Shown in pieces: positions 51,038 to 61,562 of a DNA stretch of 64,000 nucleotides. Location: assembly GCA_963723595.1 (NCBI GenBank), contig CAVRRQ010000010.1, positions 248,001-312,000 on the forward strand, written 5' to 3'. This DNA comes from RYN-230 sp963723595. GTDB taxonomy: Bacteria > Actinomycetota > Actinomycetes > Streptosporangiales > Streptosporangiaceae. The position numbers and the translations under genes are program-made. Below the pieces are notes generated by a model, which saw nothing but the letters and a program-made list of their open reading frames with translations, had not been told where the DNA came from and did no database searches. The first letter of the stretch is position 1, and each line of letters begins with the position of its first letter.

Positions 51038-51946
51038 GTGCCCCCGGTTCGCTACCAGTCCAGCGACGAGGACAGCGCACGGTGGTCCGGGTTCCCCTTC
51101 CGCGACGGCGACATCGTGGTCAGCACCCGGTCCAAGAGCGGGACCACCTGGATGCAGATGATCTGCGCGCTGCTGGTGTTCCAGACCCCTCGGCTGCCCG
51201 TCCCGCTGGTCGACCTGTCACCCTGGCTGGACCGGCTGACCGTGCCGCGTGACGAGCTCTTCGCCCGGCTCGCCGCCCAGCCGCACCGCCGCGTCATCAA
51301 GTCGCACACGCCCCTGGACGGCCTCCCGATCGACCCGCGCGCCACCTACATCGTGGTGGCCAGGCACCCGCTCGACATGGCCGTATCCCTGTACCACCAG
51401 GGCGGCAACATCGACCGGGCCCGGCTGCGGCGGCTCACCGGCCAGCCCGAGCCGGCCGGGCCTGCGCCGCCCCGGCCGCCGCTGCACGACTGGCTGGCCG
51501 GCTGGATCCACGAGGACACCACCGCGCAGCAGCAGATGGACTCGCTGCCCGGCGTGATGTGGCACCTCACCGACGCCTGGGCGCGCCGCGGCCAGCCGAA
51601 CATCGTGCTCGCGCACTACGACGACCTGTCCGCGGACCTGGATGGCGAGATGCGCCGCCTGGCCGGCCGGCTCGGGATCACCGTGCCCGGCGCCGCCTGG
51701 CCCGGGCTGGTCCAGGCGGCCACGTTCGAGGAGATGCGGGCCGGCGCCGAGCGCATCATCGGGGCGCCCGGCGTGCTGAAGAGCAGCGCCGCCTTCTTCC
51801 GCCGGGGCACCTCGGGGGCCGGGCGCGAGGAGCTCAGCGCGGCCGAGCTGGCCGGCTACCAGCAGCGGGCGGCCCAGCTGGCCCCGCCAGACCTGCTGAG
51901 CTGGCTGCACCGTGACCCATGGCAGAGTGGACGGCATGGCGACTGA
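51038..51946 (+). CDS. sulfotransferase (Sulfotransfer_1 type)
   Basis: 302 residues, GTG start at 51038. PAPS loop VVSTRSKSGTTWMQMICALL, HRRVIKSHTPLDGLP with a His resembling the catalytic base, and TYIVVARHPLDMAVSLYHQG for the 3'-phosphate site. The C-terminal SSAAFFRRGTSGAGREELSA is close to the RKGxxGDW cofactor motif. Such enzymes sulfate small hydroxylated compounds. It overlaps the OsmC-like gene by 11 bases. Confidence 0.9.
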   Translation: MPPVRYQSSDEDSARWSGFPFRDGDIVVSTRSKSGTTWMQMICALLVFQTPRLPVPLVDLSPWLDRLTVPRDELFARLAAQPHRRVIKSHTPLDGLPIDPRATYIVVARHPLDMAVSLYHQGGNIDRARLRRLTGQPEPAGPAPPRPPLHDWLAGWIHEDTTAQQQMDSLPGVMWHLTDAWARRGQPNIVLAHYDDLSADLDGEMRRLAGRLGITVPGAAWPGLVQAATFEEMRAGAERIIGAPGVLKSSAAFFRRGTSGAGREELSAAELAGYQQRAAQLAPPDLLSWLHRDPWQSGRHGD

Positions 51947-52364
51947 TCCGGCACACCGCGGGGTATCCATCGACCGGGTCACGGCCGGCCGGTTCACCGC
52001 CCGCAACGACCGCGGCGGGCGGATCACCATCGGGACCGGCGAGGCCGACTTCACCCCCGTCGAGCTGCTGCTGGCCGCGATCGGCGGGTGCACCGCGATC
52101 GACGTGGACATCCTGACCTCCCGGCGGGCTGAGCCGGAGGCGTTCGGGGTGGCGGTGGGGGCGCAGAAGGTCCGCGACTCAGGAGGCAATCACCTGGCGG
52201 ATATCGAGGTGACCTTCCGGGTCGTGTTCCCGGCGGGGGAGTGCGGTGACGCAGCCCGGGCGGTGCTGCCGGACGCGGTCCGGCAGTCGCATGACCGGCT
52301 CTGCACGGTCAGCCGAACGGTCGAGCTCGGCATACCCGTCACCTCCCGGGTCCAGGCAGGGTAG
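51936..52364 (+). CDS. OsmC-family protein
   Basis: 142 residues from ATG 51936 inside the sulfotransferase end. FTPVELLLAAIGGCTAIDVD contains the first reactive Cys; the second is in SHDRLCTVSRTVELGIPV. Members reduce organic hydroperoxides with a Cys pair, or are of unknown function (YhfA-like). It is probably cotranscribed with the sulfotransferase. Confidence 0.9.
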   Translation: MATDPAHRGVSIDRVTAGRFTARNDRGGRITIGTGEADFTPVELLLAAIGGCTAIDVDILTSRRAEPEAFGVAVGAQKVRDSGGNHLADIEVTFRVVFPAGECGDAARAVLPDAVRQSHDRLCTVSRTVELGIPVTSRVQAG

Positions 52365-52416
52365 TCCTAGGAAGACTTGGTGCAGGCCCCAGCGACCGGG
52401 ATTGGAAGGACAGCGG

Positions 52417-52833
52417 ATGGCGAAGGGTACCCGGATCGGCTCAGCTGTGATGTTCGTGCAGCGGCTGGACCGCTCGGTCAGCTTCTACACCGAACTGCTC
52501 GCGATGCGGGTCGCGGACCAGAGCACGACCGCCGCGCTGCTGGTCAGCCCGGGCGGGACGCAGCTGATCCTGCGGGCGATGGGCAGCAACGCGAGTCATC
52601 CGCTGGGTGGGGTCGGCTTGCAGTACGTGACCTGGACCGCGGACGGGAAAGAGGAGTTCGAGCGCTGCGAGCGGGTGCTGAAGGCGCACTCCGCGTACCG
52701 CGAAACCCGCAGCAGTGACGGGGTGATGGCGGTCGAGGGCCACGACCCGGACGACTCGGTCGTGATGATCACCTATCCCGGTCCTGATGAGATGCCGTCA
52801 CACACGCTGCCGGTGCGCATCTACGGCTGGTAG
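52417..52833 (+). CDS. VOC-family protein (glyoxalase/dioxygenase-like)
   Basis: 138 residues from ATG 52417, behind GGAAGGA. SAVMFVQRLDRSVSFYTELL is the first beta-alpha-beta unit of a vicinal-oxygen-chelate fold, VQYVTW-type strand LQYVTWTADGKEEFERCERV the second, and VEGHDPDDSVVMITYPG the C-terminal part. Metal ligands are not clearly placed. Function open. Confidence 0.85.
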   Translation: MAKGTRIGSAVMFVQRLDRSVSFYTELLAMRVADQSTTAALLVSPGGTQLILRAMGSNASHPLGGVGLQYVTWTADGKEEFERCERVLKAHSAYRETRSSDGVMAVEGHDPDDSVVMITYPGPDEMPSHTLPVRIYGW

Positions 52834-53019
52834 CCCGCGACGGCGCCTGACCCGCCTCACCGGCCTTCTCCGCCTCGTCCAGCTCACCGGCACCACCGTC
52901 ACCCTCGATCCGGCCCGGCCCTGGTGCCGTCATTGTCCCCGATGCGGGGGCGTCCCGGAATGAGTCGGTCACTCTGGGGTACGGGACGTGGACGACCCCG
53001 CCGGTAGCTTGGAGGGACC

Positions 53020-53742
53020 ATGGCCCGCAGCACGACGACCCAGGACCGAGACACGGTGCCCAACGTCCCGCGCAGCCCGCGCGGTCATGGGCTGATCGGC
53101 AAGCTGGTGGCGGCCGCGGTCGCCATCGTGGCGGTGGCGGTGCTGATCATCGTGCTGTCCGCCGTGAGCCTGCTGCCGCGGCTGCACAACCCGTTCGGGG
53201 AGACCACCTCGGTGCGCAGCGGGCCGGTGCTGCTCAAGTCGATCACGGCCCTGAGCCGGTTCGAGGCGGCCAGCGGATCATTCCAGGTCGTGGTCAACCT
53301 GACCCAGAAGGCGAACTTGCTGCCGGCGTTCCTGGAAGGCAGCCAGACCCTGTTCGTCGGTGCGGGCAGCGAGATCGCGTACGTTGACTTCTCCCAGCTG
53401 AAAAGCCCGGCCCTCCAGGTCTCGGCGAACCGGACGGCGGTCACGATCCGGCTGCCCCGGCCGCAGCTGGAGCCGGCCGTGCTGAACGTCAGGCAGTCGT
53501 ACGTCTTCGCCCAGCAGCAGGGGCTGCTCAACCGGATCGGGAACTTCTTCTCCGGCAACCCGAACAACCAGCAGCAGGTCTACATCCTGGCCCAGCAGAA
53601 GATCCAGACCGCGGCCCGGCAGAGCCCGCTGCTGGCCGAGGCCCAGCGGAACACGACCAGCATGCTGACCGGGATGATGCATTCGCTGGGCTTCCAGCGG
53701 GTGACTGTGACGTTCGCCGCGGCGCCCGCGGCAAAGGGCTGA
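53020..53742 (+). CDS. DUF4230 membrane-anchored protein
   Basis: 240 residues from ATG 53020. A short cytoplasmic tail, one TM at ~30-52 (LVAAAVAIVAVAVLIIVLSA), then the DUF4230 domain (~65-225): LKSITALSRFEAASGSFQVV, LPAFLEGSQTLFVGAGSEIA, YVDFSQL. No enzymatic function is known for the family. Convergent with the PBP gene, 9 bp between stops. Confidence 0.88.
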   Translation: MARSTTTQDRDTVPNVPRSPRGHGLIGKLVAAAVAIVAVAVLIIVLSAVSLLPRLHNPFGETTSVRSGPVLLKSITALSRFEAASGSFQVVVNLTQKANLLPAFLEGSQTLFVGAGSEIAYVDFSQLKSPALQVSANRTAVTIRLPRPQLEPAVLNVRQSYVFAQQQGLLNRIGNFFSGNPNNQQQVYILAQQKIQTAARQSPLLAEAQRNTTSMLTGMMHSLGFQRVTVTFAAAPAAKG

Positions 53743-53751
53743 GCGCCGGCG

Positions 53752-55420
53752 TCAGATCTTGCGCAGGAACGCGTTGGCCACCGGCCCGGCGCTGTTGGCC
53801 CCGTAGCCGCCGCCCTCGACCAGCACGGCGAAGGCCACGTCACCGCGGTAGCCGATGAACCAGCCGTGGGAGTGCGTGCCGGTGCCGTACTGCGCGGTTC
53901 CGGTCTTGCCGTAGACACCCGCCGGGAACCCGACCCCGGCGGCCGTGCCGCTGGTGACCACGGCCCGCATCATGGGCCGCAGCGTGCCCAGGATGACCGG
54001 GCTGATCGGGTGGGACGTCACCTGCTGGGGCTGCGGGCTGGTGACCAGGATGGGAGACCGCCAGGTGCCGTCCTCGATGGCCGCGGCCACGCTGGCCTGG
54101 CTGAGCGGGTTGACCAGGTCGGTGCCCTGGCCGAAGGCATCGGCGGCCACGTTGACCGGCTGGTGCGGCGTGGTGAACTTGCCGAGCGTGGCGGGGATGC
54201 CCAGGTTCGCGTTGGCGTTGAAGCCGAACGTGGTGGCCATCGACGCGAGTGCGGAACCACCCAGCCGCTGGTAGGCCAGCATGGCGAAGGTCGAGTTGCA
54301 CGACACCGCGAACGCCGTCTGCAGGCTGGTCGTGCCCAGATGCTCGCCGGCGTCGTTGTGGAAGGTGCGGCCGCCGATGGTGACCTGGCTGGGGCACTGC
54401 ACCATGCTGGCCGGGCGCATCCCCTTCTCGGCCAGGGCCGAGGCGGTGACCACCTTGAACGTGGAGCCAGGCGGGAAGATGCCGGCCAGGGCGCGGTCGA
54501 ACCCGCCCGGGCGCTCCACCACGGCCAGCACCCTGCCGGTAGAAGGCTGGATCGCGACCAGGTCGATCGGCTTCGACGTCGAGGCGCCGGACACGGCCGC
54601 CGACGCGGCCATCTGGTCCTGCATGTCGAGGCTGGTCTGGACCGGCTTGCCCGCGGTAGCGGCAAAGTGGGCGGCCGTCAGCGTCCACCCGCTTCCCGGG
54701 CCCCTCGAGCTGGATGGTCAGCGACGGGCGGCCCGCCAGTTGAGCCTGGTACGCCTGCTCGACGCCACCCTGGCCGATCTGGTCACCGGCCTGGTAGGGA
54801 GCGCCGAGCGCCTTGGCCTGAGCCTTGGTGGCGGCCACCACGGTGCCGGTGAGCAGCGAGATGGAACCCGACTGGGCGATCACCGAGGGAGAACTCAGCT
54901 CGGTGCCGTCCGCGGCCAGCACCGCGGCCCGGGCCGGCCAGACGGCGCTCAGCGCGAACCGCTCGCCCGCCCGCAGCCGGGGGTAGATGGCGGACGGGCT
55001 CCAGTTCACCCGCCACTGCCGGTTCCGGGTGACCAGCTGGAGCTGCCCCGGATAGGTCCACACGTGCCCGCTGGCCAGCGCGGCGGTGGCGGTGAAACGG
55101 GCCCGGGCCGATCCACCGTTCTGGCTGACCTGGCCGAGCCGGAGATGGATGCTGCGCAGGCCGAGCTCGGCCGCGGTCTGGCGCAGCGGGGCGGCCAGGC
55201 CGGAGGACGGCACGTTGACGCTGACCTTGCCCATCGCGGGGTAGCTGCCGTGCTGCCAGTCACGCAGGTAGCTGGCCGCGGTCTGCTGGGGGCTGCCCTG
55301 CGTGCGGGTCAGCAGGACGTAGCCCCCGGCCGCGCCGGTCGCCACCACGACGACCGCGATCACCGCTACCACGATGATGAGGGTCCGCCGCTTCGTCCGG
55401 CGCATGCTGCCGTGGCTCAT
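53752..55420 (-). pseudogene. penicillin-binding protein 2-type transpeptidase, frame broken
   Basis: Starts at ATG 55420 with a basic tail, TM at ~13-35 (TLIIVVAVIAVVVVATGAAG), then an NTF2-like MecA-N domain (~40-150) and a PBP dimerisation part. The frame is lost at ~54690-54705 in a GGGCCCGGGAAG stretch. The transpeptidase domain continues in a second frame: SxxK as PPGSTFKVVTAS, SxN as VSCNSTFAM, KTG as YGKTGTAQYG. Repaired length ~555 residues, typical for actinomycete PbpA/PBP2-like proteins that cross-link peptidoglycan. All catalytic motifs remain, so an indel error is likely. Confidence 0.85.
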
Positions 55421-55602
55421 GAACCGGCCTTTCCCGCTGGGCTGCCACGGACCGCTGGTCCGGGGACCGGGGCACCACGATAGCCGCGCCGGCCACGACC
55501 GTAGCCACGAACCGGGTTAAGGCCCGCGGGCCCCGGTGACGCGGCGGGCTGAAAGGACGGGCCGGCCTGCCGGGACGGACCCCGGTCGGGCAGGCTGGTG
55601 CC

Positions 55603-56434
55603 ATGGCGGACAACTTCACCCTGATGGCAGTGCACGCACATCCCGACGACGAGGCCTCCAGTACCGGGGGAGTGCTGGCCAAGTACTCGGCCGAGGGCGT
55701 CCGCACGGTCGTCGTCACCTGCACGAACGGCGAGTTCGGGGACGCTCCCGGCGGGATCAAGCCCGGGGCTGACGGCCACGACGAGCAGGAAGTGGCCGAG
55801 ATCAGGCTGGCTGAGCTCAGGGAATCCGCCAAGCACCTGGGGGTCACGGACCTCGAGCTGCTCGGCTACCACGACTCCGGGATGGTGGAGTGGGACTACA
55901 AGGACCGTCCGGACGCGTTCTGCAACGTGCCGCTGGACGGACGTGGCGGCCCGGATCGGCGGCCTGATCGAGCGGTACCGGCCGCAGGTCGTGGTCACGT
56001 ACGACCCTGACGGCGGGTACCAGCACCCTGACCACGTGCACGCCAGCCGGGGGGCGGCCGAGGCGGTCCGGCGCACCGGCATCCCGGCGAAGCTGTACCT
56101 CACCGCCATGCCGATCAGCAAGTGGCGCGAATTGTGGACCGCGCTGAAGGACGCCGGCGCGGACGTGCCTGACGGGGACGGCATCAGCCCCGAGGTGCAG
56201 CAGCAGATGGAGGCCTCCGAGCGGCGCATCACGACCACCATCGACATCCGGCCGGTGCTGGCCCGCAAGCAGGCCGCGCTGATGGCGCACGCCAGCCAGA
56301 TCAGCGAGTCGTGGTTCAGCAAGATCCCGCCCGAGCTCGGTGAGCGGGTGTTCGGCGAGGAGAGCTTCATCCGGGCGGTGGACTCGACCGGGGCCCCGGT
56401 GCCCGAAGACGATCTGTTCGCGGGCCTGCGTTAG
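55603..56434 (+). pseudogene. PIG-L deacetylase (Mca/MshB-like), one frame break
   Basis: ATG 55603 begins MADNFTLMAVHAHPDDEASS, with the zinc-binding AHPDDE motif. The frame is lost at ~55935 (CTGGACGGACGTGGCG; one extra G). The continuation AARIGGLIERYRPQVVVTYD, then GGYQHPDHVHASRGAAEAV, has the second zinc-site HPDH. It ends at 56434. Repaired length ~276 residues. Family members deacetylate GlcNAc-inositol or cleave mycothiol conjugates in mycothiol-using actinobacteria. Whether MshB-like or Mca-like is not settled. Confidence 0.85.
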
Positions 56435-56656
56435 ATAACGGTCTTATCGTGGCCGGTCACCGGCCTGCCTGTGGCCAATTTTCCGCGCGCGGCCCGGGAC
56501 GGGGACGGGCGGATCCGCGGCCTTTACGAATTATTGCCCTGCGGGGCCCTTGGCAGCCCGGCGAGTCCGGGGTTTGACTGGTCACTGCGGCACGGGCGCA
56601 AAGAGCGCCCCGGGTGGGACCGGCCGCGACCGGCTGCGGGCAATGGAGGCCGTGTT

Positions 56657-59179
56657 ATGACGCGTATCCGCGGTTCACGCACCAGGCGCCTGCAGGAATG
56701 GCGGCGGCCGCGTTCCTGGCCGTTTTACTGCCTGCCGGGCTGGCCACGGCTGCTTCCGCATCGGCCGGCTCCGCATCGGCGGGCTCCGCCCCCGCGCGCG
56801 GCGCGGCCCGGGCGGCTGCCTCGTCCGCGTCCTGCCCCTGGCTGAACCAGTCCCTGCCGGTCAGCCAGCGGCTGAAGACTGCTGATGGCCAAGATGACCC
56901 TGGCCGACAAGATCAACATGGTCACCGGGGCGGGCACCAGCGAGCCGTACGTCTTCTACATCTCCGCGATCCCGAGCCTGTGCATCCCGGCCATGGGCGA
57001 GGAAGACGGGCCGGTCGGGGTGGGCGACGGCCTCACCGGCGTCACCGAGCTGCCGTCCGCTGTCTCCCTGGCCGCCACCTGGGACCGGGCCCTGGCCAGC
57101 CCAGTACGGGAAGGTCGTCGGGGCGGAGGAGCGCGGCAAGGGCGCCATGGTCAACCTGGGCCCGACCGTGAACATCGACCGCGACCCGCGCTGGGGGCGC
57201 TCGTTCGAGGCCTACACCGAGGACCCGTACCTCAACGCCGCGCTGACCGTGTCGGACATCGACGGGGTGCAGAGCCAGGGAGAGATGTCCCAGGTCAAGC
57301 ACTTCGCCGTGTACAACCAGGAGACCAACCGGAACACCCCCGCCGACGACGTCATCATCAGCCAGCGGGCCGAGCACGAGATCTACCTGCCCGCGTTCTG
57401 GGCCGCCACCAAGCAGGCTCACGCCTCCTCGGTGATGTGCTCCTACAGCACCATCAACGGCCAGTACGCCTGCCAGAACGACTACCTGCTGCACAAGACC
57501 CTCGACCAGCGCTGGAAGTTCCCGGGCTTCGTGACCTCGGACTACGGCGCGACCCACTCCACCGTCGCCTCGGCGGACGCCGGCAACGACCAGGAGATGC
57601 CCAGCGCCGTCTACTACGGGCCTGCGCTGCAGGCCGCCGTGCAGGCCGGCCAGGTCAGCATGGGCACGCTGAACGGCATGGTGTCCCGCATCCTGACCGA
57701 GCTGTTCCGGTTCAACGAGTTCAACAACCCGCCCACCGGGTCGACCAGCGCGACCGTCACCACCCCGGCGCACCAGGCCACCTCGGCCGCCGTGGCCGAG
57801 GCGGGCACGGTGCTGCTGAAGAACAGGGGCGGCACGCTGCCGCTGAAGGCGGCCGGCGGCGGATCGGTGGCGGTGATCGGCCCGGCCGCCTCGGCCTCGC
57901 CTAGCTACACCGGCGGCGGCAGCGCCTACGTCACCGCGCCGTTCCACGTCACCCCGCTGCAGGGCATCCAGGCCGCCGCCGGGACGGGGACCAGCGTTTC
58001 CTACACGCAGGGCCTGCCCACCGACACGTCACTGACGCCCATCCCCAGCTCGGCGCTCAGCCCGGCCTACGCGCCCACCGGCTTCGGCGGGACCTACACC
58101 GGCACCCTGACCGCCCCCGAGACCGGCACCTACGTGCTGGCCTTCGAAAACCCGTGCGGCTGTTACTCCTCGGTGAACCTGTCCCTGGACGGCAAGGAAC
58201 TCCTGGCCAACCCGGGCACCCCGCCGGTGTCAACGTACTCGGTGGGCGTGAACCTGGTGGCCGGCCAGACCTATACGCTGCAGCTGGCGGGCGGCGGCGA
58301 GTCGGCCAACCTGAGCTGGGCCACCCCGTCTGACCTGGCTCCCGGCATCAGCCAGGCGGTCGCCGCGGCCAAGTCGGCGTCCACCGCGGTCGTCGTGGTC
58401 TCCGACGACACCGAGACCGAGGCCGCCGACCGGCCCGGCCTGAACCTGCCCTCGGCGCAGAACGAGCTGATCTCGGCGGTGGCCGCGGCCAACCCGCACA
58501 CCGTGGTGGTGGTGAACGCGGGCGCCCCGGTGGCCATGCCCTGGCTCAGCCAGGTGGCCTCCGTCGTGGACGCCTGGTACCCGGGCGAGAGCAACGGCAC
58601 CGCGCTCGCGGCGGTGCTCTTCGGCGCGGTGGACCCGTCCGGCCATCTCCCGGTCACCTTCCCCGCCGACCTGTCCCAGGTCCCCGCGTCCACCCCCGCC
58701 CAGTTCCCCGGGGTGAACGGCAAGGTGCTGTACTCCGAGGGGATCGACGTCGGGTACCGCTACTACGACGCGCACCATGAGACGCCCTTGTTCCCGTTCG
58801 GCTACGGGCTGTCCTACACCAGCTTCAGGTTCAGCGATCTGAGGATCTCGCGCCAGGCGGGCCGGCAGGTGACGGTTTCCGCGACCATCACCAACACCGG
58901 CCGGGTGGCCGGGGCCGACGTCGCCCAGCTGTACCTGAGCGATCCGGCGGCCGCCACCGAGCCACCCCGGCAGCTGAAGGGCTTCCAGAAGGTCACCCTC
59001 CGGCCCGGGCAGTCGCCACCGTGCGCTTCAGCCTGAACGGCCACGACCTGTCCTACTGGAACAGCGCCGCGAACGGGTGGGTGGTCCCGGCCGGGCAGTT
59101 CGGTGTCTACCTGGGTGACTCCTCAGCCCTGGCCGGGCTGCCCCTGCGGGGCGGGTTCACCGTGACTGATCGTAGCTGA
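56657..59179 (+). pseudogene. secreted GH3 beta-glucosidase with PA14 and fibronectin-like domains, four frame breaks
   Basis: A GGAGG site precedes ATG 56657. The basic n-region (TRIRGSRTRR) and the hydrophobic signal core (FLAVLLPAGLATAASA) are in different frames (break ~56690). Further breaks are at ~56880 (before LMAKMTLADKI), ~57100 (before QYGKVVGAEERGKG) and ~59010. Conserved blocks in order: NLGPTVNIDRDPRWGRSFEA, GFVTSDYGATHS with the catalytic Asp, then the PA14-like insert (GTYTGTLTAPETGTYVLAFE) and C-terminal domains with FPFGYGLSYTSF. Natural stop at 59179 overlaps the LigD gene. About 840 residues when repaired. Confidence 0.8.
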
Positions 59180-60808
59180 TCGGGGGGAGCACCTGGTCCA
59201 GGTCCAGCACGGTGCGGAACGGGATCGCCGAGCCGGGCCAGCCGGTCCGGGCATGGTCGCGGATCGTGAACGCAGTCGGGCCGCAGCGACGGATCGTCCA
59301 GCTCGTCCCACTCGATCGGCGCGGACACCGGCGCCCCGGCCGCGGCGCGCGGGCTGTACGGCGCGACCAGGGTCTTGTTGCTGGTGTTCTGCGTGTAGTC
59401 GAGCCGGGCCAGCCCGCCGCGCTCGCGCACGTCCCACTTCCAGCTCACCTGGCTGCGGCACCACCGCGCCGATGGCCCGGGACAGCTGCTCCACCCAGGC
59501 CCGGGTCTCCTCGAAGCTGGGTCCCGGGGCGATCGGGGATCCAGATCTGGATCCCGCGCCGCCCGGTCAGCTTGGGCTGCCCCCGTACCCCGAGGTGCTC
59601 CAGGGCGGTGCGGTGCAGCCGGGCCAGCACCAGCACCTCGTCCCACGACGGTCGCCGGCCCGGGATCGATGTCGATGAGCGCGTAGGTGGGCCGGTCGGG
59701 GTGGTCGGTCCGCGCGGTCCAGGCGTGCCACTCCAGGGCACCGAAGTTGGCCGCCCACACCAGCGCGGCCGGCTCATCCACGACCAGGTAGGTCGTGGTC
59801 TTGCCTGGCTCGGCGTGCGGATCATGCCAGCGTGGCAGCCACTCGGGGGCGTGATCGGGCAGCTGCTTGTGCCAGAAGCCCTTGGTGTCGGCGCCGCCGG
59901 GGAACCGGTGCATGTTCAGCGCCCGGTCGCGTGAGGTAGGGGAGCGCGACCGGGGCGATCTGGGCCGTGTAGCGGATCAGCTCGCGCTTGGTCACCGGCG
60001 CCTCGTCCGGGCGGCCGGGGAACAGGGCCTTGTCCAGGTTGGTCAGCCGCAGCGCCGCGGCCGAACACTTCCCAGGTGCCGCCGGAGCCAAGGGCGTCCA
60101 GGGCGGCGAGCTCGTCCGGGCTGGGCCCGGGGGCCGGGCGGTCCGTGCGTGCCCGGCAGGGCGGCGTCCGGCTGGGTGGCGTAGCCGCGACCGACGCCTC
60201 CGACGGGGGCAGATCCGAGCGCCATATCCGCTCCGGGTCGGCCTTGACCTCGTCGTTGGTCCGCCCGCTGAGCACGGATTCCGGGTGGTCCTCCGGATCC
60301 CAGCCCTTGACCGCGTACTCGTCATGCTTGTGCATGAGCAGCCACTGGTCCGAGCCGGTCCCGCCGGTCCGCACCAGGATCAGCCGGCCGCGCAGCTTCT
60401 CCCCGTGCACGTCGGCGTGCAACTCGCCTGCCTCGACCGCGGCGGCCGGGTCATCGGTGGCGTGCGGCTCCCACGTGCCGCGGTCCCACACGATCACGTC
60501 GCCGCCGCCGTACTGGCCCCGCGGGATCACGCCCTCGAAGTCGAGGTACTCGATCGGGTGGTCCTCGACGTGCACCGCGATGCGCTTCACGTCCGGGATC
60601 GAGGGTGGGCCCCTTGGGTACCGCCCAGCTGGCCAGCACGCCGCCGATCTCGAAGCGGAGGTCGTAGTGCAGGCGCCGGGCCCGGTGCCGCTGCACGACG
60701 AACCGGCGCTGGCCGCGCCGCCGTCGCCGCCTGGCCTGCCTGCCCGGCCGGCTCGGGTGTCCGGCTGAAATCCCGCTTGCGCTGGTACGGCGTGAGCTTT
60801 CCGGGCAC
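59157..60808 (-). pseudogene. LigD phosphoesterase-polymerase protein, about eight frame breaks
   Basis: GTG 60808 follows a strong GGGAGG. VPGKLTPYQRKRDFSRTP is the LigD N-terminus. The 3'-phosphoesterase domain is RRLHYDLRFEIGGVLASWAV and HVEDHPIEYLDFEGVIPRGQ. The primase-polymerase domain follows: LRLTNLDKALFPGRPDEAPV, TYLVVDEPAALVWAANFGAL, TYALIDIDPG (metal Asp pair), and APIEWDELDD. Breaks lie near 60710, 60600, 60060, 59933, 59650, 59530, 59455 and 59270. The last segment ends at 59157 (ISYDQSR). No ligase domain. About 550 residues when joined. Function in double-strand-break repair. Confidence 0.8.
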
Positions 60809-60952
60809 TGTCACCTCCCTGTTACCGCTCCTGGCATGCCCGCGAGCGGCCTGGTCACACCCGCGGGCGCCCCCGGCCCCCGGCGCAGGCGCCCGGCCGG
60901 CGGAGCGGGACCGGGTGCGCGGGACCGGGCCGCCGCGTCCGGGGCTAAAGTG

Positions 60953-60968
60953 TTTGCTATTTGGCAAA
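60953..60968. promoter_or_regulatory. MarR-type operator
   Basis: TTTGC (60953-60957), TATTTG, GCAAA (60964-60968): an inverted repeat with 6-base spacer just before the MarR-type gene, in an AT-rich island that includes TTTGCTATTTGGCAAATAAT. Likely autorepression site. It lies so close to the TTG at 60972 that the true start may be further in. Confidence 0.6.
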
Positions 60969-60971
60969 TAA

Positions 60972-61526
60972 TTGGCGAGGAAGGGTGCAGCCCGTGACGG
61001 TGCCGGTGGCCAGGCCGCGACCCCGGGCCACGCTGAGTCCGTGGCGGCGGGCGACGCCGGACCGGCGCTGCCCGGCGACGCCGCGTCCGTGGCCAGGGCC
61101 GAGACAGCGGCCCGGCTGCGCACGGCGGTCGGCCGGCTCGCCCGGCGGATCCGGCCGACCCGGGCCGGCGCGGAGCTGACCCTGACCGAGGCGACGGTGC
61201 TGGCCACCACGGCCCGCAACGGGCCGGTGGGCCTGTCCTGGCTGGCCCGCGAAGAGGGCATGAACCCGACCATGCTCTCCCGGGTGGTGTGGCGGCTGGA
61301 GGACGCCGGGCTGCTGGCCCGGCGGCCCGATCCGCGCGACCGGCGGGCCGCACTGGTGGACGCCACCCCCGCCGGCCGGCAGCTGCACGAGCGGATCAGG
61401 GCGGAGCGCACCGACGCGCTGAGCCAGCTGATCGAGCACCTCGGCGCGGCCGAGCGGGAGGCTCTCGACGCCGCCCTGCCGGTGCTCGAGCAGCTGGCCC
61501 GGGACCTGAAGGACCGGCGGCCGTGA
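60972..61526 (+). CDS. MarR-family transcriptional regulator
   Basis: The frame opens with TTG 60972 (184 residues), but the domain begins near residue 40 (VARAETAARLRTAVGRLARR), where GTG 61089 or GTG 61041 would give 145-160 residues, the common MarR length. Winged HTH: LTEATVLATTARNGPVGLSW, LAREEGMNPTMLSRVVWRLE, AGLLARRPDPRDRRAALVDA (wing). The operator-like repeat upstream argues for a downstream start. Ligand and targets unknown; the convergent LLM gene is a neighbour. Confidence 0.85.
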   Translation: MARKGAARDGAGGQAATPGHAESVAAGDAGPALPGDAASVARAETAARLRTAVGRLARRIRPTRAGAELTLTEATVLATTARNGPVGLSWLAREEGMNPTMLSRVVWRLEDAGLLARRPDPRDRRAALVDATPAGRQLHERIRAERTDALSQLIEHLGAAEREALDAALPVLEQLARDLKDRRP

Positions 61527-61562
61527 GCCGTCCGGGCTTCTGGCGCAGCACCTTCTCCTCGC

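Noticed and set aside
52769..52972. A 67-residue minus-strand frame between VOC and DUF4230 genes.
   Set aside because: No ribosome-binding site, low complexity, partly antisense to the VOC 3' end.
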